Assembly: GCA_037178855.1 (NCBI GenBank) | Contig: JASJZC010000006.1 | Location: 3,224,001-3,288,000 of the forward strand | Length of the DNA stretch: 64,000 bases | Direction of reading: 5' to 3' | Source: Oscheius sp. JU75 | Lineage: Eukaryota > Nematoda > Chromadorea > Rhabditida > Rhabditidae | Part shown: piece by piece, positions 35,831 through 47,274 of the stretch | How the letters are laid out: each line of letters begins with the position of its first letter | Position numbering within the stretch: the first letter of the stretch is position 1 | Made by a program: the position numbers and the translations under genes | The notes under the pieces: model-generated | Told to the model about the DNA's origin: nothing | The model's database searches: none | What the model saw: only the letters and a program-made list of their open reading frames with translations

Positions 35831-37523
35831 ATGACAAAAGTTTTATCTGAACGTTTTCTAAGGTTTTCGACCACGCTGAAACGTTTTACGCTGACTATTT
35901 CAGTGGTACAAGCTTCGTTTCAGTGATTACAGCAGAGTACTGCGATTAGAAAGATTTATAATTACGCACCACCCTCCCAGGTGCATTCTATATTTGCAGT
36001 CTACATTCCACAAACTACAAAATTTTGCGCGGGAGAATCTTCAAACCTTTCCTCTCCGTCTCCGGGTTCAAAGAACTATAAGTTGTTTCCCCGTTTTGGA
36101 AACCTTCAAGTGCACTCGACCCGGAAGAATTTGAAGAGAGAGAGAGAAGCTATTTTACTCTAACTGGCTGTCGCGTCTGTCAAGACCACAAGTAGTTCCT
36201 TCGCGATGTAAATTAATCTTTCCCTGACATTTGCAAAACTTCCCCTCTCTCCTTTTTGATAAACACCAGCTCGGTCAGCGTAAGTTCTTCGAGCAATCCG
36301 ATCCCTCCTTCTTCCAGAGCTCTCTCCTTCTCCGGCGCCAATCCTTCCAGTCAACAGCCCACCCCTTTGTGTGAAGTTTGAAACATTTAATTGGAAAAAG
36401 GAGACACCTCTTACGTGACTCGTGTCGCAAAAAAAGCCTCATCTGCCTCGAGCCCCAAAATTAAAAGTTCTTTCTTGATGGGTCTCATTTAGACTTTGTG
36501 TCGGATGCTTCGGGTCGAATTTTTCCCTTCAGCTACATTTTGTAGCTCTGTCAGAAACCGAAGCAACCATGATTCGAAATCCATAGGTCTTGGGCTCAAC
36601 GTTCATCTGGAGGCACCTGCGCTGAAGAGCCTGAAGTTAACCAGCCGCATTCTAGGCGATTATCTTGCCTCATATCCCCTCCCCCTTCGGAAGGTATTCC
36701 AGTTTTCGAAACACCCCAAAAAATGCTCCCGAGTACGTACTAGTAAGATAACTTAACCAGATTTTGACTGCCAACTTTACCTGCTTGACCAGTTGCAAAA
36801 CTTTTGCAACAAGAGCTGTCTGTCTCTTGGCCTTGCTCCTTTCAGACCAACATGTGTTTCTTCGGCCCGAAATTTGAGCATTTTTCGCGGTCGGGACCGC
36901 AACGTCACGCGTCTTTTTACTACTTCCGCCTCAATGAAACCCTTTACTTTGTTTTTTAGAGAAGTTTTGAGTCCAAATGATCCAAATGCTCCCGGTTCCC
37001 ACGACCTGGGTAAAGGAACACCACTAGAGACTCCTCAAACAGATTTCTCATCAAAGATCCCCCTTCCCTCCAGTTTCTCTCGACCTTTTCCTCCAAACTT
37101 TTATTCTTGGAGCTCCCGCCTAAAAGCGCATGAAGCGCCGTCACAATTTCACGCGCAGTTGATTCAACTGAGAGCTAAAGAGAAACATTTAGACGATCAT
37201 CGGTCGAGAATCACCTCTCCTTCTTTTTTGTTTTATCTTTAGAAGTCCTAAGATTTTAAATCCCAAGGAGAATTGAGAGAGTCTCAAAGACCTCATTGTC
37301 TGCCCTCTTTTGGAGGAAAAACACCACTTCTTGTCTGAACAATAGAGGATTACTCAATTAAGCGGCAACGGTTGTGCTTTTTTTTTTTTGCACTAGCTAG
37401 AGATTTCCTGGGACCCGTAGAATATTATTTAAGTTCCCTGACAGTCCCTAATACAGTTCTCTTACCGAAGTTCACCGCCGGATCTTTGTTTTTGAGCCCG
37501 AAGAATGAAGTTTTTCACAAAAT

Positions 37524-37576
37524 GATATTTTGCAAAGTTGTAGAGCAGACCAAATTCTACAACTTTCCAAAACATT
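37524..37576. repeat. interspersed hairpin repeat, copy 7
   Basis: GATATTTTGCAAAGTTGTAG, AGCAGACCAAATTCTAC, AACTTTCCAAAACATTGCAG. Close to the family consensus. Confidence 0.7.
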
Positions 37577-38531
37577 GCAGGAACTAAAAAGTACGTTTTG
37601 GGCCCGAAATTGGCCCACAAAGTACGAAAGCGTAACTGTCATGCTGACAACTGTTCCAAACCGAAGATCTCATATTCTGAACACGTCCCTCTGATTACAT
37701 TAGTTATATATACACTCAGGGCATGAACACGTGTCTGTTTCCTCGTTCTCTAGCTGATTCGCTTCAATATTCAGGACCTCGTTTACCTGGCCTTTGAACT
37801 CGAAAACAATCAAGTTCTTCCTCGTAGAGATTTGAAATCGTTTTGGCCTTTAGCCCCTTTTCTGAAACATTGTTCTGAAAAAGGATATCGCGCGAGCGAG
37901 TGAAAGAGACACCTCATAAACATGTCATTTCAACTTTGTTGATTCCTTTGAATTAATAGGGAGGCGAGACTCTCTGGAGAGAGAGGACAAACCTAAAATG
38001 TCTCTCATACATACTCAAGATGGGTTCGTCCTTGTCCTTGTCTGCTATTTTAGTTGAGTTGTAATGTTTATGGGAGTATCGTTCTCCTCCAACTGTGACC
38101 ACTGTTGTCTTCGGTTGGCTGCTCATCCAATACTGGTCAAGCAAAATGCAAGTTTAATCGACCAAACTTGGAAACAAGCTGTTGAAATAGTGAACATCCA
38201 TGAAACAATCTTATCTCCCTGCTCTGAGCGAAAATATAGCCTCGACCAAACCTTGACATGAGTACGACGGAATTCTGTCTTGTCTCTGTGCTAATCAGAA
38301 CCAGTCTATCTTTAGTCTTGCAATTGTCTTTCTCCTATACTTTCTCGTTCTGTCCCCAATCCCCATAATTCCAAACAATCTCTGAACTTGTCCCCTCTCC
38401 CTATCTGATGATTAGCTCCTCTTCAAAAAAGAGAGTCATTTAACCCTCGTGTGTACTCTTCGTCTCACGTGGGGACCGTCTTCGACCCTGTTTCTCCATT
38501 TTTCCAAGTCTCACCCTTTCTATCTAGGTAG

Positions 38532-41500
38532 ATGAACGAGGTATCAGAGGAGTCGCCTCTCAGTCATCCGCTCATCCATTCGGCCTTCTTCCTTGCCTAC
38601 GTCGCAGTCTTTCTCGGGGCCACAATTGGTAGGTTTCTATTCTTTTTTTGGGCTGAAAAGGCGGCTATTTTTGGCAGCTACTTTGCCAGCTGACACACCC
38701 TCGTATTCTCAGGCTTCTCGCCTTACCCAGAGGGTCTTGTCACGCTTTGAACCCTGGGCTGTCTAGGAACGTCGAAATGTTGCTAAAATGGCCGTCTCCG
38801 TACATTCCAAGGTCAATGAGCCGTGTCGCGAGAGAATACTTCAAGAAATTTCACGTGATTTTAAGGAAGAACTGTGTCTTTTGTAGTGACAGGGGTCAGA
38901 AATCCAAAGTGCGCTATTAACATTCTGCTAGGAAGAAGTAAGAAGCTGGCAATTGATTCGAAGGCATGTCAGCTTTGGGTTTTCAGACAGGAAGTTGACA
39001 GGAAAATGCTGAGGCAGATTGGCATATCTTTACTATCTATAGGGCGATGGCTTCTATGGTGGACTTTGTCTGTTTGCTTGTTTGTCTGTGGCAACCAGAA
39101 GCGAACATTTATTGGCAATTAGTTGGTTTCAAGGGTTTGAAAGTCAACATTGAAGTTTGAGATACAACGAGATTCTGTTACAAAGAGATACACAGTAGAA
39201 CAAGAGTAGTTGGCGGCGAAGCTGTCTTTAGGCAGCTTGTAACTAGAACGAAACAGATTGACATGTTTACAGGTATAAGGGGACTGATTGGCCGTGGTAA
39301 GGTTTCGAAAGCTGTTTGCTAGTGAGAGTCCCTCAGAACTATGTGAGCGTCTACAGTTGCTGTCGGTGGACACAAAATGACCTGTCAATTGATTCTGTCT
39401 TTATGTCAATTTCAAACACGGCAGGCTGACAGTTTTAGACAGTAACTGGGATGCCAGCTTGCTCGACGATTTTGACAAGATGTCTTACAGGAAACATTGT
39501 CATCTTGGTCGTCTTCGTCTCTCAGCGACGAACTCGCTCCGTGACAAACTTCTTTCTCTGCAATTTGACAGTAGCTGATCTTTTGGTCGGTCTACTCTGT
39601 GTCATCCAGAATGGAGCCCAGTTTGTTCTCTTCGGTAAGATTTCAAGTCTCTTTTGGTACCAAAAGTTCTAGAACATGGCAGCTGGCCCTTCGGGAGCTT
39701 CCTCTGCTACACCTATATCTACACATTGCACATGTTACCCAATGTCTCAGCTGGAATTCTGGTAAGACCTGATGATGGACAGTCAAGGAATGAAAGATTC
39801 CAGGTTCTTGTCTCTGTCGAGAGACTGGTAGCTGTGTACAGGCCCCTGAAAGTGAGAAGGTACTTCAGGAGGAAAGTACTGGTCAGCGGAGCGGCTTTTG
39901 TCTGGATCTGTGAGTTTCCTTCTACTCTTACTTTTGGAAGGGAAACGCGACTGAAATAAGAACAGAAAACTATAGAAACAGTCCATAGATGGTCGACGGA
40001 GTTCCTTTTTCCTTGATACACAACTATTACTCTTTCGGCGTATTTTTCGAAACCAAGATGCAAAATCTTTGTGATATTCTGCAATGTTATAATTTAAGAT
40101 CTGCTCTACAACTTTGTGGAACATGACAAAGCTCAAAGATGCCATATTCTGCTTGAAAAACACGTTACAAATTGCCTATTTGGACGAGTATGCAATAATA
40201 TTCTTTGCTTAAATTCACTGCTATTAAAATTGGCTGGTCGTCGCGCCCCATTAGCTCAGTCGGTTAGAGCGTTGTACTTATACGATGAAGGTCATGCAAA
40301 GGTCACCAGTTCGAGCCTGGTATGGGGCATGCTATTTTTGCCCTTATGGTCGATCCCATAGAATTGTTTTCAGGTTGATTGGCTTACCGCTCTTTCTTTT
40401 TTACTTACACCCAGTACTTTTTAGGTAGTGCGTTAATGAACATTCCCTACTTCTTTGCCTCTCAACACATGCAGTTCAACGATGGGAAGGAGACTTTTTC
40501 TGTAAGTTTACAACCAATAAGCTCTCACCCATTCTGAAAACCACTGTTATAATGTTCACCACTTGCTTGTGAACTCCATTCAGCGGCTTCATTTCTAATC
40601 ATGTGTTCCCAGCTTCTGAGAGCATATCCAACCTTCTCAATCGGCCAATCTCAGTCTACTTTCCCGGTGGTCGACTCACTTTAGCAACATGTATTCATTC
40701 TTTCCCAGTATTTACTGGTAGTCGAGTAGTATCCTCCAAACTCTCCTTGCTACCCTGTCCAATCGTCTCTGTCTCCGTTATTGTCAGCCAGCCTTTTTCT
40801 GGTCACTTATATTAAATATAACGCTTCCTCCTAGTCATTTCGCAATGTTCATTCTGGCAAAGTCCCTGTTCCATGTTCTTTTGATCCAGTCACAATTTCC
40901 TGCGTCTGTCCAGTCTGCCTACCTTGTGAAAAAAAAACCAAGTGATCTGACTAATCTGCCCAAAAGAACATGGAGATCCCACAATAGCCAGTTTGACATG
41001 AAGTAATCCTCCCGGGGTCTCTGACAGACACAGTTGACGATTTTTCAGTGCCATTAAACCCTCAATATCCTCATTTCAGATGTGTTCCCGACGACATATA
41101 GAGTTCCGGGGCGTAAACGTTCTCAAACTCGTCACGATCGTCAATTTTGCCGTTTGGTACGCGGCTCCTCTCCTCACTCTTCTGTTCATCTACGCAGCTA
41201 TCGGTCTAGTGGTCAGTCGGGCAGCCGACATTAGCAACTCGGCCAGAAACAAGCTCCTCTCCAATGGCAGCAATCACAGCAAAATTGGTAAGTTTCCCTG
41301 TAATCTCTCTGAAAAAGAATGGATTTGTAGGCTGTAGAACCGACTCCTCGTCCGGAGGAGTCTCAATAGAGAAGAGAAGGAAAGTTGGGAGACTTTCCTT
41401 GGGGATTGTAAGCTCCTTCGCCCTGTGCTCTCTTCCTCGCTATGTCTATTTGATGTGGACCGTTTGGCGAGATCCTACAGGTACAGACGGACAGAATCAA

Positions 41501-41880
41501 TGAAAGTTGCAAGAATTCCAGCTCCCCGATGCATAAACTGCCTGCAAAGTGTCCTACAGCCGATCAGTTTTCTGCTACTCTTCCTCAACTCGGCGTTGAA
41601 TCCATTCCTCTACGCCTTCTTGTCAATACGTTTCCGGCAGTGTATAAAGGACACGTTCCAGTGCAGAGTGAAGGTGAGATTGAGCCAGCACAGGACTATC
41701 GAGAATTTAGAAAAGAGACGCAACCTTCGAGCTACGATCACAACAAGCGGGTCAACTTCGACGGCAGCCGGGCGTTTCAGAAGGCGATACGGCATACGAC
41801 ACGGATGTCAGGTTCCAGTGAGCAGGACGAGCAACAAAAGCATTCAGATGATCTCTCCTCCTTGTATTTATGATGAATGA
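38532..41880 (+). CDS. rhodopsin-family (class A) G-protein-coupled receptor, peptide-receptor-like
   Basis: Eight exons join in consistent phase to 409 residues: 38532-38628, 39491-39634, 39673-39761, 39804-39909, 40425-40501, 41080-41287, 41331-41480, 41522-41880. Seven membrane segments are visible: TM1 AFFLAYVAVFLGATIGNIVI (with the GN pair), TM2 FFLCNLTVADLLVGLL (N, LxxAD), TM3 ending VERLVAVYRPL (ERL in place of DRY), TM4 VLVSGAAFVWICSALM, TM5 in LLTLLFIYAAIGLVV, TM6 GIVSSFALCSLPRYVYLMW (CSLP for CWxP) and TM7 LNSALNPFLYAFLS (NPxxY). A conserved Cys sits before TM3 (FLCYTYIY). The basic Ser/Thr-rich tail is cytoplasmic. Such features fit neuropeptide receptors at the plasma membrane; the ligand cannot be deduced. 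Intron 4 harbours a tRNA-Ile gene and a hairpin repeat. The gene appears intact. Confidence 0.9.
40072..40126. repeat. interspersed hairpin repeat, copy 8
   Basis: GATATTCTGCAATGTTATAA, then TTTAAGATCTGCTCTACAAC, then TTTGTGGAACAT. In intron 4 of the GPCR gene. Confidence 0.6.
40245..40329 (+). tRNA. tRNA-Ile(UAU) with 11-nt intron
   Basis: Acceptor stem GCCCCAT/ATGGGGC, A box TAGCTCAGTCGG, D stem GCTC/GAGC, anticodon stem TTGTA/TGCAA around CTTATA (anticodon TAT), T stem ACCAG/CTGGT with B box AGTTCGAGCC, discriminator A. The 18 nt between the anticodon-stem halves equal a 7-nt loop plus an 11-nt intron after position 37, the canonical nuclear tRNA intron site. Nested in the GPCR intron, same strand. 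Confidence 0.93.
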
Positions 41881-42017
41881 AGCTATTTGTCAACTACGCG
41901 TTGGATTCGAACCACTTTCGAAGAACCCCAAACATTGATCGCTTGCTAAAGAAAGGCTAGATTGCTACAAAATGTGTATTAACTTATAACAGAAACAATT
42001 TATCAGTAAACACCAGC

Positions 42018-42775
42018 TTAGATTGGGTTGGAGACCCACTTAGAGAGAGGTCCGTGCTCTCTAACAAGCTTGACGTTGACTCCGTCGTATTGAAGACGTC
42101 CTTCGGCGCGCATGGCGTCGTAGTCGGCACGAGCGTAGCGGGTGAATCCGTGCTTCTTGGAAACAACGATGAGCTGACGTCCGGGGAACTTGAACTTGGC
42201 ACGACGGAAGGCCTCAATAGCGTGGTTCACGTTCTGAAAGCGAAGAATAAGAGAATGTCGAAATGATATGGCTAACAAACTCGAGAAAGAAAGAAACTCA
42301 CGTTGTCCTTGATTCTCATGGAGAAGAGAATGTCGCCGATGTCGACACGGGCGACCAGTCCCTGAGGCTTTCCGTAGGCTCCACGCATTCCAGTTTGGAG
42401 ACGATCGGCTCCGGCACAGGAAAGCATTTTGTTGATACGGGTGACGTGGAAGGGATGCTTGCGGACACGAAGATGGAAACTGTCCTGCAAAGAACGATGA
42501 AAATGGGGGAAATGAAAGACTGAACAAACCTTTCCGCAGTTCTTGACCATGTACTTGTTGGCACAGATACGAGCGGCCTCGAGAGCTTCAGATGAAAGAT
42601 GCTCACGCTCGTTGGACATCATGTGCACGCAGGCGGGGAACTCATCGACTCCGGCTTTCTTCTTTCCGAGATCGTAGATTCTGATCTTGGGATCGGGGAC
42701 TCCTCTACAGAAGCGAGACTTGGGATAAGGCTTGTTTTTGATGTAACGGTAACATCTGGCCGGACGGCGACCCAT
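42018..42775 (-). CDS. rpl-10: 60S ribosomal protein L10 (uL16)
   Basis: Three exons, 42775-42530, 42484-42302 and 42233-42018, give 214 residues, the same length as human RPL10. It begins [20 protein letters not shown] and contains [40 protein letters not shown] and [20 protein letters not shown], all hallmarks of the eukaryotic uL16 family, which sits in the 60S subunit near the P site and joins late in assembly. Splice sites are canonical (GTTTGT…TTGCAG, GTGAGT…TTTCAG). The sequence 5' of the ATG on the minus strand is strongly pyrimidine-rich and ends TTTTCAAG four bases before the ATG, so a trans-splice acceptor is likely. No defects. It serves as the best internal control that the assembly is accurate locally. 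Confidence 0.97.
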
Positions 42776-43430
42776 GTTTTCTTGAAAATACAACGTAGGA
42801 GAAGTATGAGAAGAAGAAAAAGAAAAGATGAAAAATGACGTGCTCAGAGCAAAGACACTTCGACAGTGAAAATGATGACAATTCGTCTTGCGCTCGACCA
42901 AATGACAAATAACGAGTTTCGAAACGTTAGAATTCAAGAAAAACTTGTTCTCTGCTATGGAAATTTCAGTAATAACGTGAAAGTATGGAAGAAGAAAGGA
43001 TCGAATAAAACGGAAAATGCTTTTGCGAAAGGTTGTAGACCAAATAACAAAAGTTTTAGTAAGTTTTTCCCGCAAAAACATTATGAGATCGAGGTAAACG
43101 GTCTAACTGACAAAATTTCATCATATTCCACTGAAAACTAGCAAAAAAATGTGAGGAAAAAAGGTAAAAGTAGGAAAAAGAATCAGATTTAGGCCGAATT
43201 GTGTGCGGTTGCAACCGTCCCTCAGACTACGGTATCTCAATTGATCGGCAGGCAATTCGCCATGAGACCGACGCCACCAGAATTCAGCGGCAACCCAAAT
43301 TTCCTTCCTTCAGTTTTCTCTAGACACTTTCTAGTTTTCAACTATTGCGGCATAGTAAAACACAAAAAACAGTGATTGTCCAACAGGCTTATTAAAAATC
43401 GTTCACGTTTCACTTATACTTCTTGCTGCT
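42776..43430. other. spacer between RPL10 and bestrophin
   Basis: About 650 bp, A/T-rich, no coding signal. It probably contains the RPL10 promoter and the bestrophin 3' UTR. Confidence 0.5.
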
Positions 43431-45420
43431 TAAAGGAGAAGATTTGGCCGGAGTGCTATTTTTCGACGACGTAAAGCCTTCTCGTTCTGGACGGTGATCT
43501 TCTTCTCCGGCATGCTGAAAACCAACTTTTTTGCTCCAAAAAAACCAAGAACACTTACTGAGTGATAGCCGTGATGGCCGAGGCGACAGTGTGCGAGAGG
43601 TAGTTGGAGAGTCGCTGGTCATGGGCCACAGCCGGAATCGTCGTCATAGGCGTGTCCATGTAAGCATTGATGACCTTGTAGTGTCGACTGAGGTAGTATT
43701 CCAGCTCAAAGTCGTCGTCATCGTTCCCGAACGGATTCAGGACGATTCCCATGCACTTGAGCCAACCGACAAAGAGGACAATCCGGGCCAGTGTGAAGAG
43801 CATCGTTACCGTCAATGCAATCCATTTGTTCGGCATCGTGGGGTCCTCCTCCGCGAACGGCACCGCAGTCAAGAAGACGTTGTGAAGGACGGCCGTGTAG
43901 CAGAGAATAATATTCAGCTGGACGAGTATCACCGGGATCGGGATCCAGTCAAAGCCCATCAGATCGCCGAGCATTCCACGCACGCGAATGACCTCGCTCG
44001 TAAAGTACATGAACTGCTGCTCCGTCATCACTGTCTGCTTCGTCGACTTGGCTGGTTCCTTCTCGGAAGAGTCCCTGAAATTGATTGTCAGACTATTTTT
44101 TTGGTATCTATGACGCTGTAGAAGCCCGAAATTGAAACCGTAGTGCCCATGATTGTCGAGCGACTGGGACATAGAGAACAGGAGACAGTGCGATCAAGCC
44201 ATCAGAGAGACCAAGCAGTATAAACAGTGGACAGATTGCCCGGTTCAGAAAGAGACAAGAGAACATAAATTATCGATAGAGTTGGACAGGTAGAGAGAGA
44301 CAAGTTCAGAGGAGGACAGTTTGCCAAGGGACAGGATATCAAAGACTCAAAACATGTCAGGGATAGATTTTAGGGAATACAGTCTGACTGCTGAGACTGA
44401 CAGGGACAAACATATAATCTCAACGAAGCCTGTTTGAGAGGAAGGGATAGAATGGAAAATAAGAGATCCCATCTGTTGGCCGTGGAGCGATAGAACTTTT
44501 TGACATTGGTGAGAATCCAGATGAGCGGAATCCAGTAGGCACACATTCCTTGGGGAAGCCCACTCGTCTTGAGAAACTTGACGTCTTCTTCGGTCAGCAG
44601 CCCCTTATCCTTCATCACCTCGTAGTCCGGATAGATCTTTCGAATCGGGGTCGAGATGTCTCTCATCAAAAGGACGTAGGACAGGTTCAGATAGCGTTTG
44701 ACGTTCTTCCTCAAGAGGGCCGCCTTGTCAGAAGGGAGAGCTGCATCATTGAAGAAACTGTTGAACATCTGACAGAAGTTGTCCGGCCAGATCAGCAGGC
44801 GGTACTGGTCGAGCCAACGCGTCAGGGCAAGAGAGGTTGTGAAGCCGACAAGCAGCATCGTCATCTCCTGCAAATTTTCAATTATTGACTGTATCATTTT
44901 TAATAAAATCAGCTAATCTTCTCATATATCGAGTTACCTGAGCCCCGACCCAGAGAGCCTGGCATGTCGGCAGTAGCGCGCTTATTACTCCTATTTAGTC
45001 CAGTTTTTTTCAACCGAGAATAAGTAGATGAAGTGAGAGACAGGGGTTGCTAGGGTTTATTTGGGTTACGGTAGCAAGAGATTTTAGACTGAACAGAGGC
45101 AGTACGGTAATGACAAGTAAGCTATGCCAAAGAATCAAAAAGGTAAAAACTCACGTCCAGGCTTTGGTTCCTTGCCACCGACACGAAGTTCTCCGCATGA
45201 TCCTCGAAGGGCAGATATTTGCTGAAGCCGGCGTAGAAGACACTCCAGCAGACGGTCAGAATTGTCCAGACAAGCACCTCGGGCCAAGTAGCCTTCCAGA
45301 CGGACCCCTTCCAGCGGAAAAGGAGACGCATGAACTTACTGACTGGAATTTTTATGTTGCTGGAAGAGAAACAGACTGACAGGAGGCTGTAGCAGCTGTT
45401 AGAGAGTACTGGACCGTCAT
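43431..45420 (-). CDS. bestrophin-family chloride channel
   Basis: Bestrophins form pentameric Ca2+-sensitive anion channels. Exon 1 (45420-45381, MTVQYSLTAATAS) joins exon 2 (45342-45155) over a 38-nt intron to give FSKFMRLLFRWKGSVWKATW, the invariant bestrophin N terminus. An exon at 44990-44938 (ALLPTCQALWVGAQ) and one from 44877 (LLVGFTTSLALTRWLDQYRL, LIWPDN, MRDISTPIRKIYPDYEVM, AYWIPLIWILTNVKKFY) follow. The exon from about 44078 to 43558 includes DLMGFDWIPIPVILVQ and LNPFGNDDDDFELEYYLSRH, the signature acidic Ca2+-clasp. A last exon ends TAA 43431-43433. The phase between 45155 and 44990 is off by one, and the donor after NVKKFY is unclear, so one junction is unresolved. A partial inverted copy starts 155 bp upstream of the ATG. 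Shorter than many paralogues, but all core motifs are present. Confidence 0.82.
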
Positions 45421-45574
45421 CCTGTGGAATTTTGTTTAGATCAAAATAGATTGTTTTCTTGAAAAAGGTTTTGTTTGCAAACTTTTCAAATTACTGTTTT
45501 GCTTTGGAACTTCCGAAAATCTGGAATCGAAACTTGCAAATTGTCTCTACCAAATGAACAAAGACAATTAGATT

Positions 45575-45975
45575 ATGGGCGCTATGGTCGCAGCCGTATT
45601 GTCTCTGCACCCTGCCCTCATGAAAAAACTGGACCAAATGGGAGTAAAAAGCGCGCTACTGCCGACATGCCAGGCTCTCTGGGTCGGGGCTCAGGTAATT
45701 CGATATTTGAGAAGATTAACTGATTTTATTTCGAAGAATATAGTCAATAATTGTAAATTTGCAGGAGATGACGATGCTGCTTGTCGGCTTCACAACCTCT
45801 CTTGCCCTGACGCGTTGGCTCGACCAGTACCGCCTGCTGATCTGGCCGGACAACTTCTGTCAGATGTTCAACAGTTTCTTCAATAATGCAGCTCTCCAAT
45901 TCGATATTTGAGAAGATTAAAAAAAACCCAAATAAACCCTAGCCCTGTCTCTCACTTCATCTACTTTTTCTCGGC
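45575..45975 (+). pseudogene. inverted partial copy of bestrophin exons
   Basis: Plus-strand copy of the minus-strand exon pair 44990-44938 and 44877 onward, with the intron between. It reads KKLDQMGVKSALLPTCQALW and MTMLLVGFTTSLALTRWLDQ, then stops after NSFFNNAAL. The following 45920-45965 matches the flank at 45010-45060 of the other arm, so the copy is internally rearranged. The block AATTCGATATTTGAGAAGAT appears twice (45697 and 45899). With no start or downstream exons it is non-functional. Confidence 0.8.
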
Positions 45976-46526
45976 TGTCACAAAGTAACTGACAAGGTGT
46001 CAATTAGAGCTTCAGACAGACAGATACACAGAGACTTTTGAGCATTTTGAAATAGACTAGCTAAAGTTGTAACTTTCTGAGGATTTTGGTTGACTTGCTA
46101 AGAGAGCTCCACTCGTCAGATGGCCGTTACAGCTGGCTGTCGATAGGATCCGAATAGAAGACCAGAAATATTACTATGGACTGATTCGCAGGTTAGTTCC
46201 TTTTCAAGACCATCTACTATATTCTATCTGTTCTCTCTCTATCTCTTAGCAGTAGTTTACCTTGTCCCGCCTAATTCAGTATCTCTCTTGGTAATTTACT
46301 CGACAACTGTCTCTGTCTCTATCTCTATTTTTCTGTTTCTCTGCCTCCTGTCTCTCTGTCTCACGGTCCTTAGGTTTCTCTGTTTCTTGGTCTCCCCGTC
46401 CCTCTCTCTGATTTTCTGTCTCTATGTCACCCTGACAGTGGCTAATGCTGTCCGTCAGCTCCTGCCAACCTGGTAACTTCGATATAGCTTGACAAAAGTT
46501 CAGTTTAACATTAGAATCAAGCGAGT
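45976..46526. repeat. degenerate TCTCTG-rich microsatellite region
   Basis: 46300-46440 is a pyrimidine-rich stretch of TCTCTGTCTCTATC-type words. Related GACAGAGA words recur at 15.65, 44.2 and 46.78 kb. No gene. Confidence 0.5.
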
Positions 46527-47040
46527 TTACTGAGCTGTAGCTTCTGTGAAGAGACTGACAAACTTGTCTGCCAGTTCACTGGATCCGAACTTGGCTGAGT
46601 ACTGCTCGTGAGCCAATTCTCCTTAAGAGTAGTCTTTGCAGATCCATTGAGTAGCTTTGTTGTGCTTGGACATCTTGTTGACTGACATGCCCTTGGTCAA
46701 ATTAAAGTTGGCACAGAGCTTGTAAGTCTTGAACAATTTGATGATCTTGAACAATCAGGAATACAGGAAGACAGCGACAGAGACAGGGAGAAAAAGAGAC
46801 AGAGACATTACTAACCTGTTCCCTCCTCATAACCACTCTCTGTGTATTCGTCTGCGGATTCTTCAGGATCTTGATCTCTCCAGTTCCACGCTCCTTCCAC
46901 TCCTTTATCTCGGTGACATAGCGGTAGAGTTTGCAGCGCTCTTTGAACAGGACAGTCTTGTCTTCTTCGCCAATCTTGACATCAATTAGGTTCGGAAGCG
47001 GAAACATGCTCTTCTTGGAGTCGAGACCGAAGAAGAGGCA
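46527..47040 (-). pseudogene. Ran-binding domain (RanBP1/RanBP2 type) with in-frame stop
   Basis: Exon 1 (about 47040-46816) reads [45 protein letters not shown] and VVMRREQ. Exon 2, after an acceptor GTTCAAG, reads [27 protein letters not shown], a TAA at 46623-46625, then GELAHEQYSAKFGSSELADK and ends TAA 46527-46529. The pattern (GEEDE.VL, A-KLYR, KERG-G-IKIL, MRR-Q, LCAN, W…D) is the complete RanBD fold that grips Ran-GTP. The stop replaces the acidic residue expected after DYS; GAA to TAA is a single change. A non-LTR element and a long inverted repeat lie just upstream, so 5' exons may have been separated. Probably a pseudogene. Confidence 0.75.
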
Positions 47041-47128
47041 GGCTTGAACGTGAAGCTCGAAGGACTGACAGTAGTAGACACTTGGAGTTTGGAACAGAAG
47101 AGAGGAGAATAACGGTCTTTTAAGCAAA

Positions 47129-47241
47129 TTCCTCCTAAGCTCCGCCCCGCTAGTCCTTCGAGCTTCACGAGAGGAAACAGTTTTAGTGCTGCCGCTAGGA
47201 GGAATTGCTGCCAGGAATAGCGGGGCGGAGCTTAGGAGGAA
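47129..47241. repeat. perfect 24-bp inverted repeat
   Basis: 47129-47152 (TTCCTCCTAAGC then TCCGCCCCGCTA) is the exact reverse complement of 47218-47241, around a 65-nt spacer. It sits at the 5' edge of the reverse transcriptase fragment and could be an insertion relic or a hairpin. Confidence 0.75.
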
Positions 47242-47274
47242 AGGAACTAACCTGCAAATCAAAGAATGCTCTAA

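Larger units (their letters stand above)
34139..38531. other. gene-poor region upstream of the GPCR
   Basis: No convincing coding exon. ORFs at 36793-37242 and elsewhere lack motifs. It holds hairpin repeats at 34931 and 37524 and two tRNA-like remnants at 35.66-35.83 kb. Confidence 0.5.

Noticed and set aside
42272-43081. 269-codon minus ORF beginning upstream of RPL10
   Set aside because: It is the RPL10 first exons read through an intron and the upstream pyrimidine tract; the true start is the conserved [11 protein letters not shown] at 42775.
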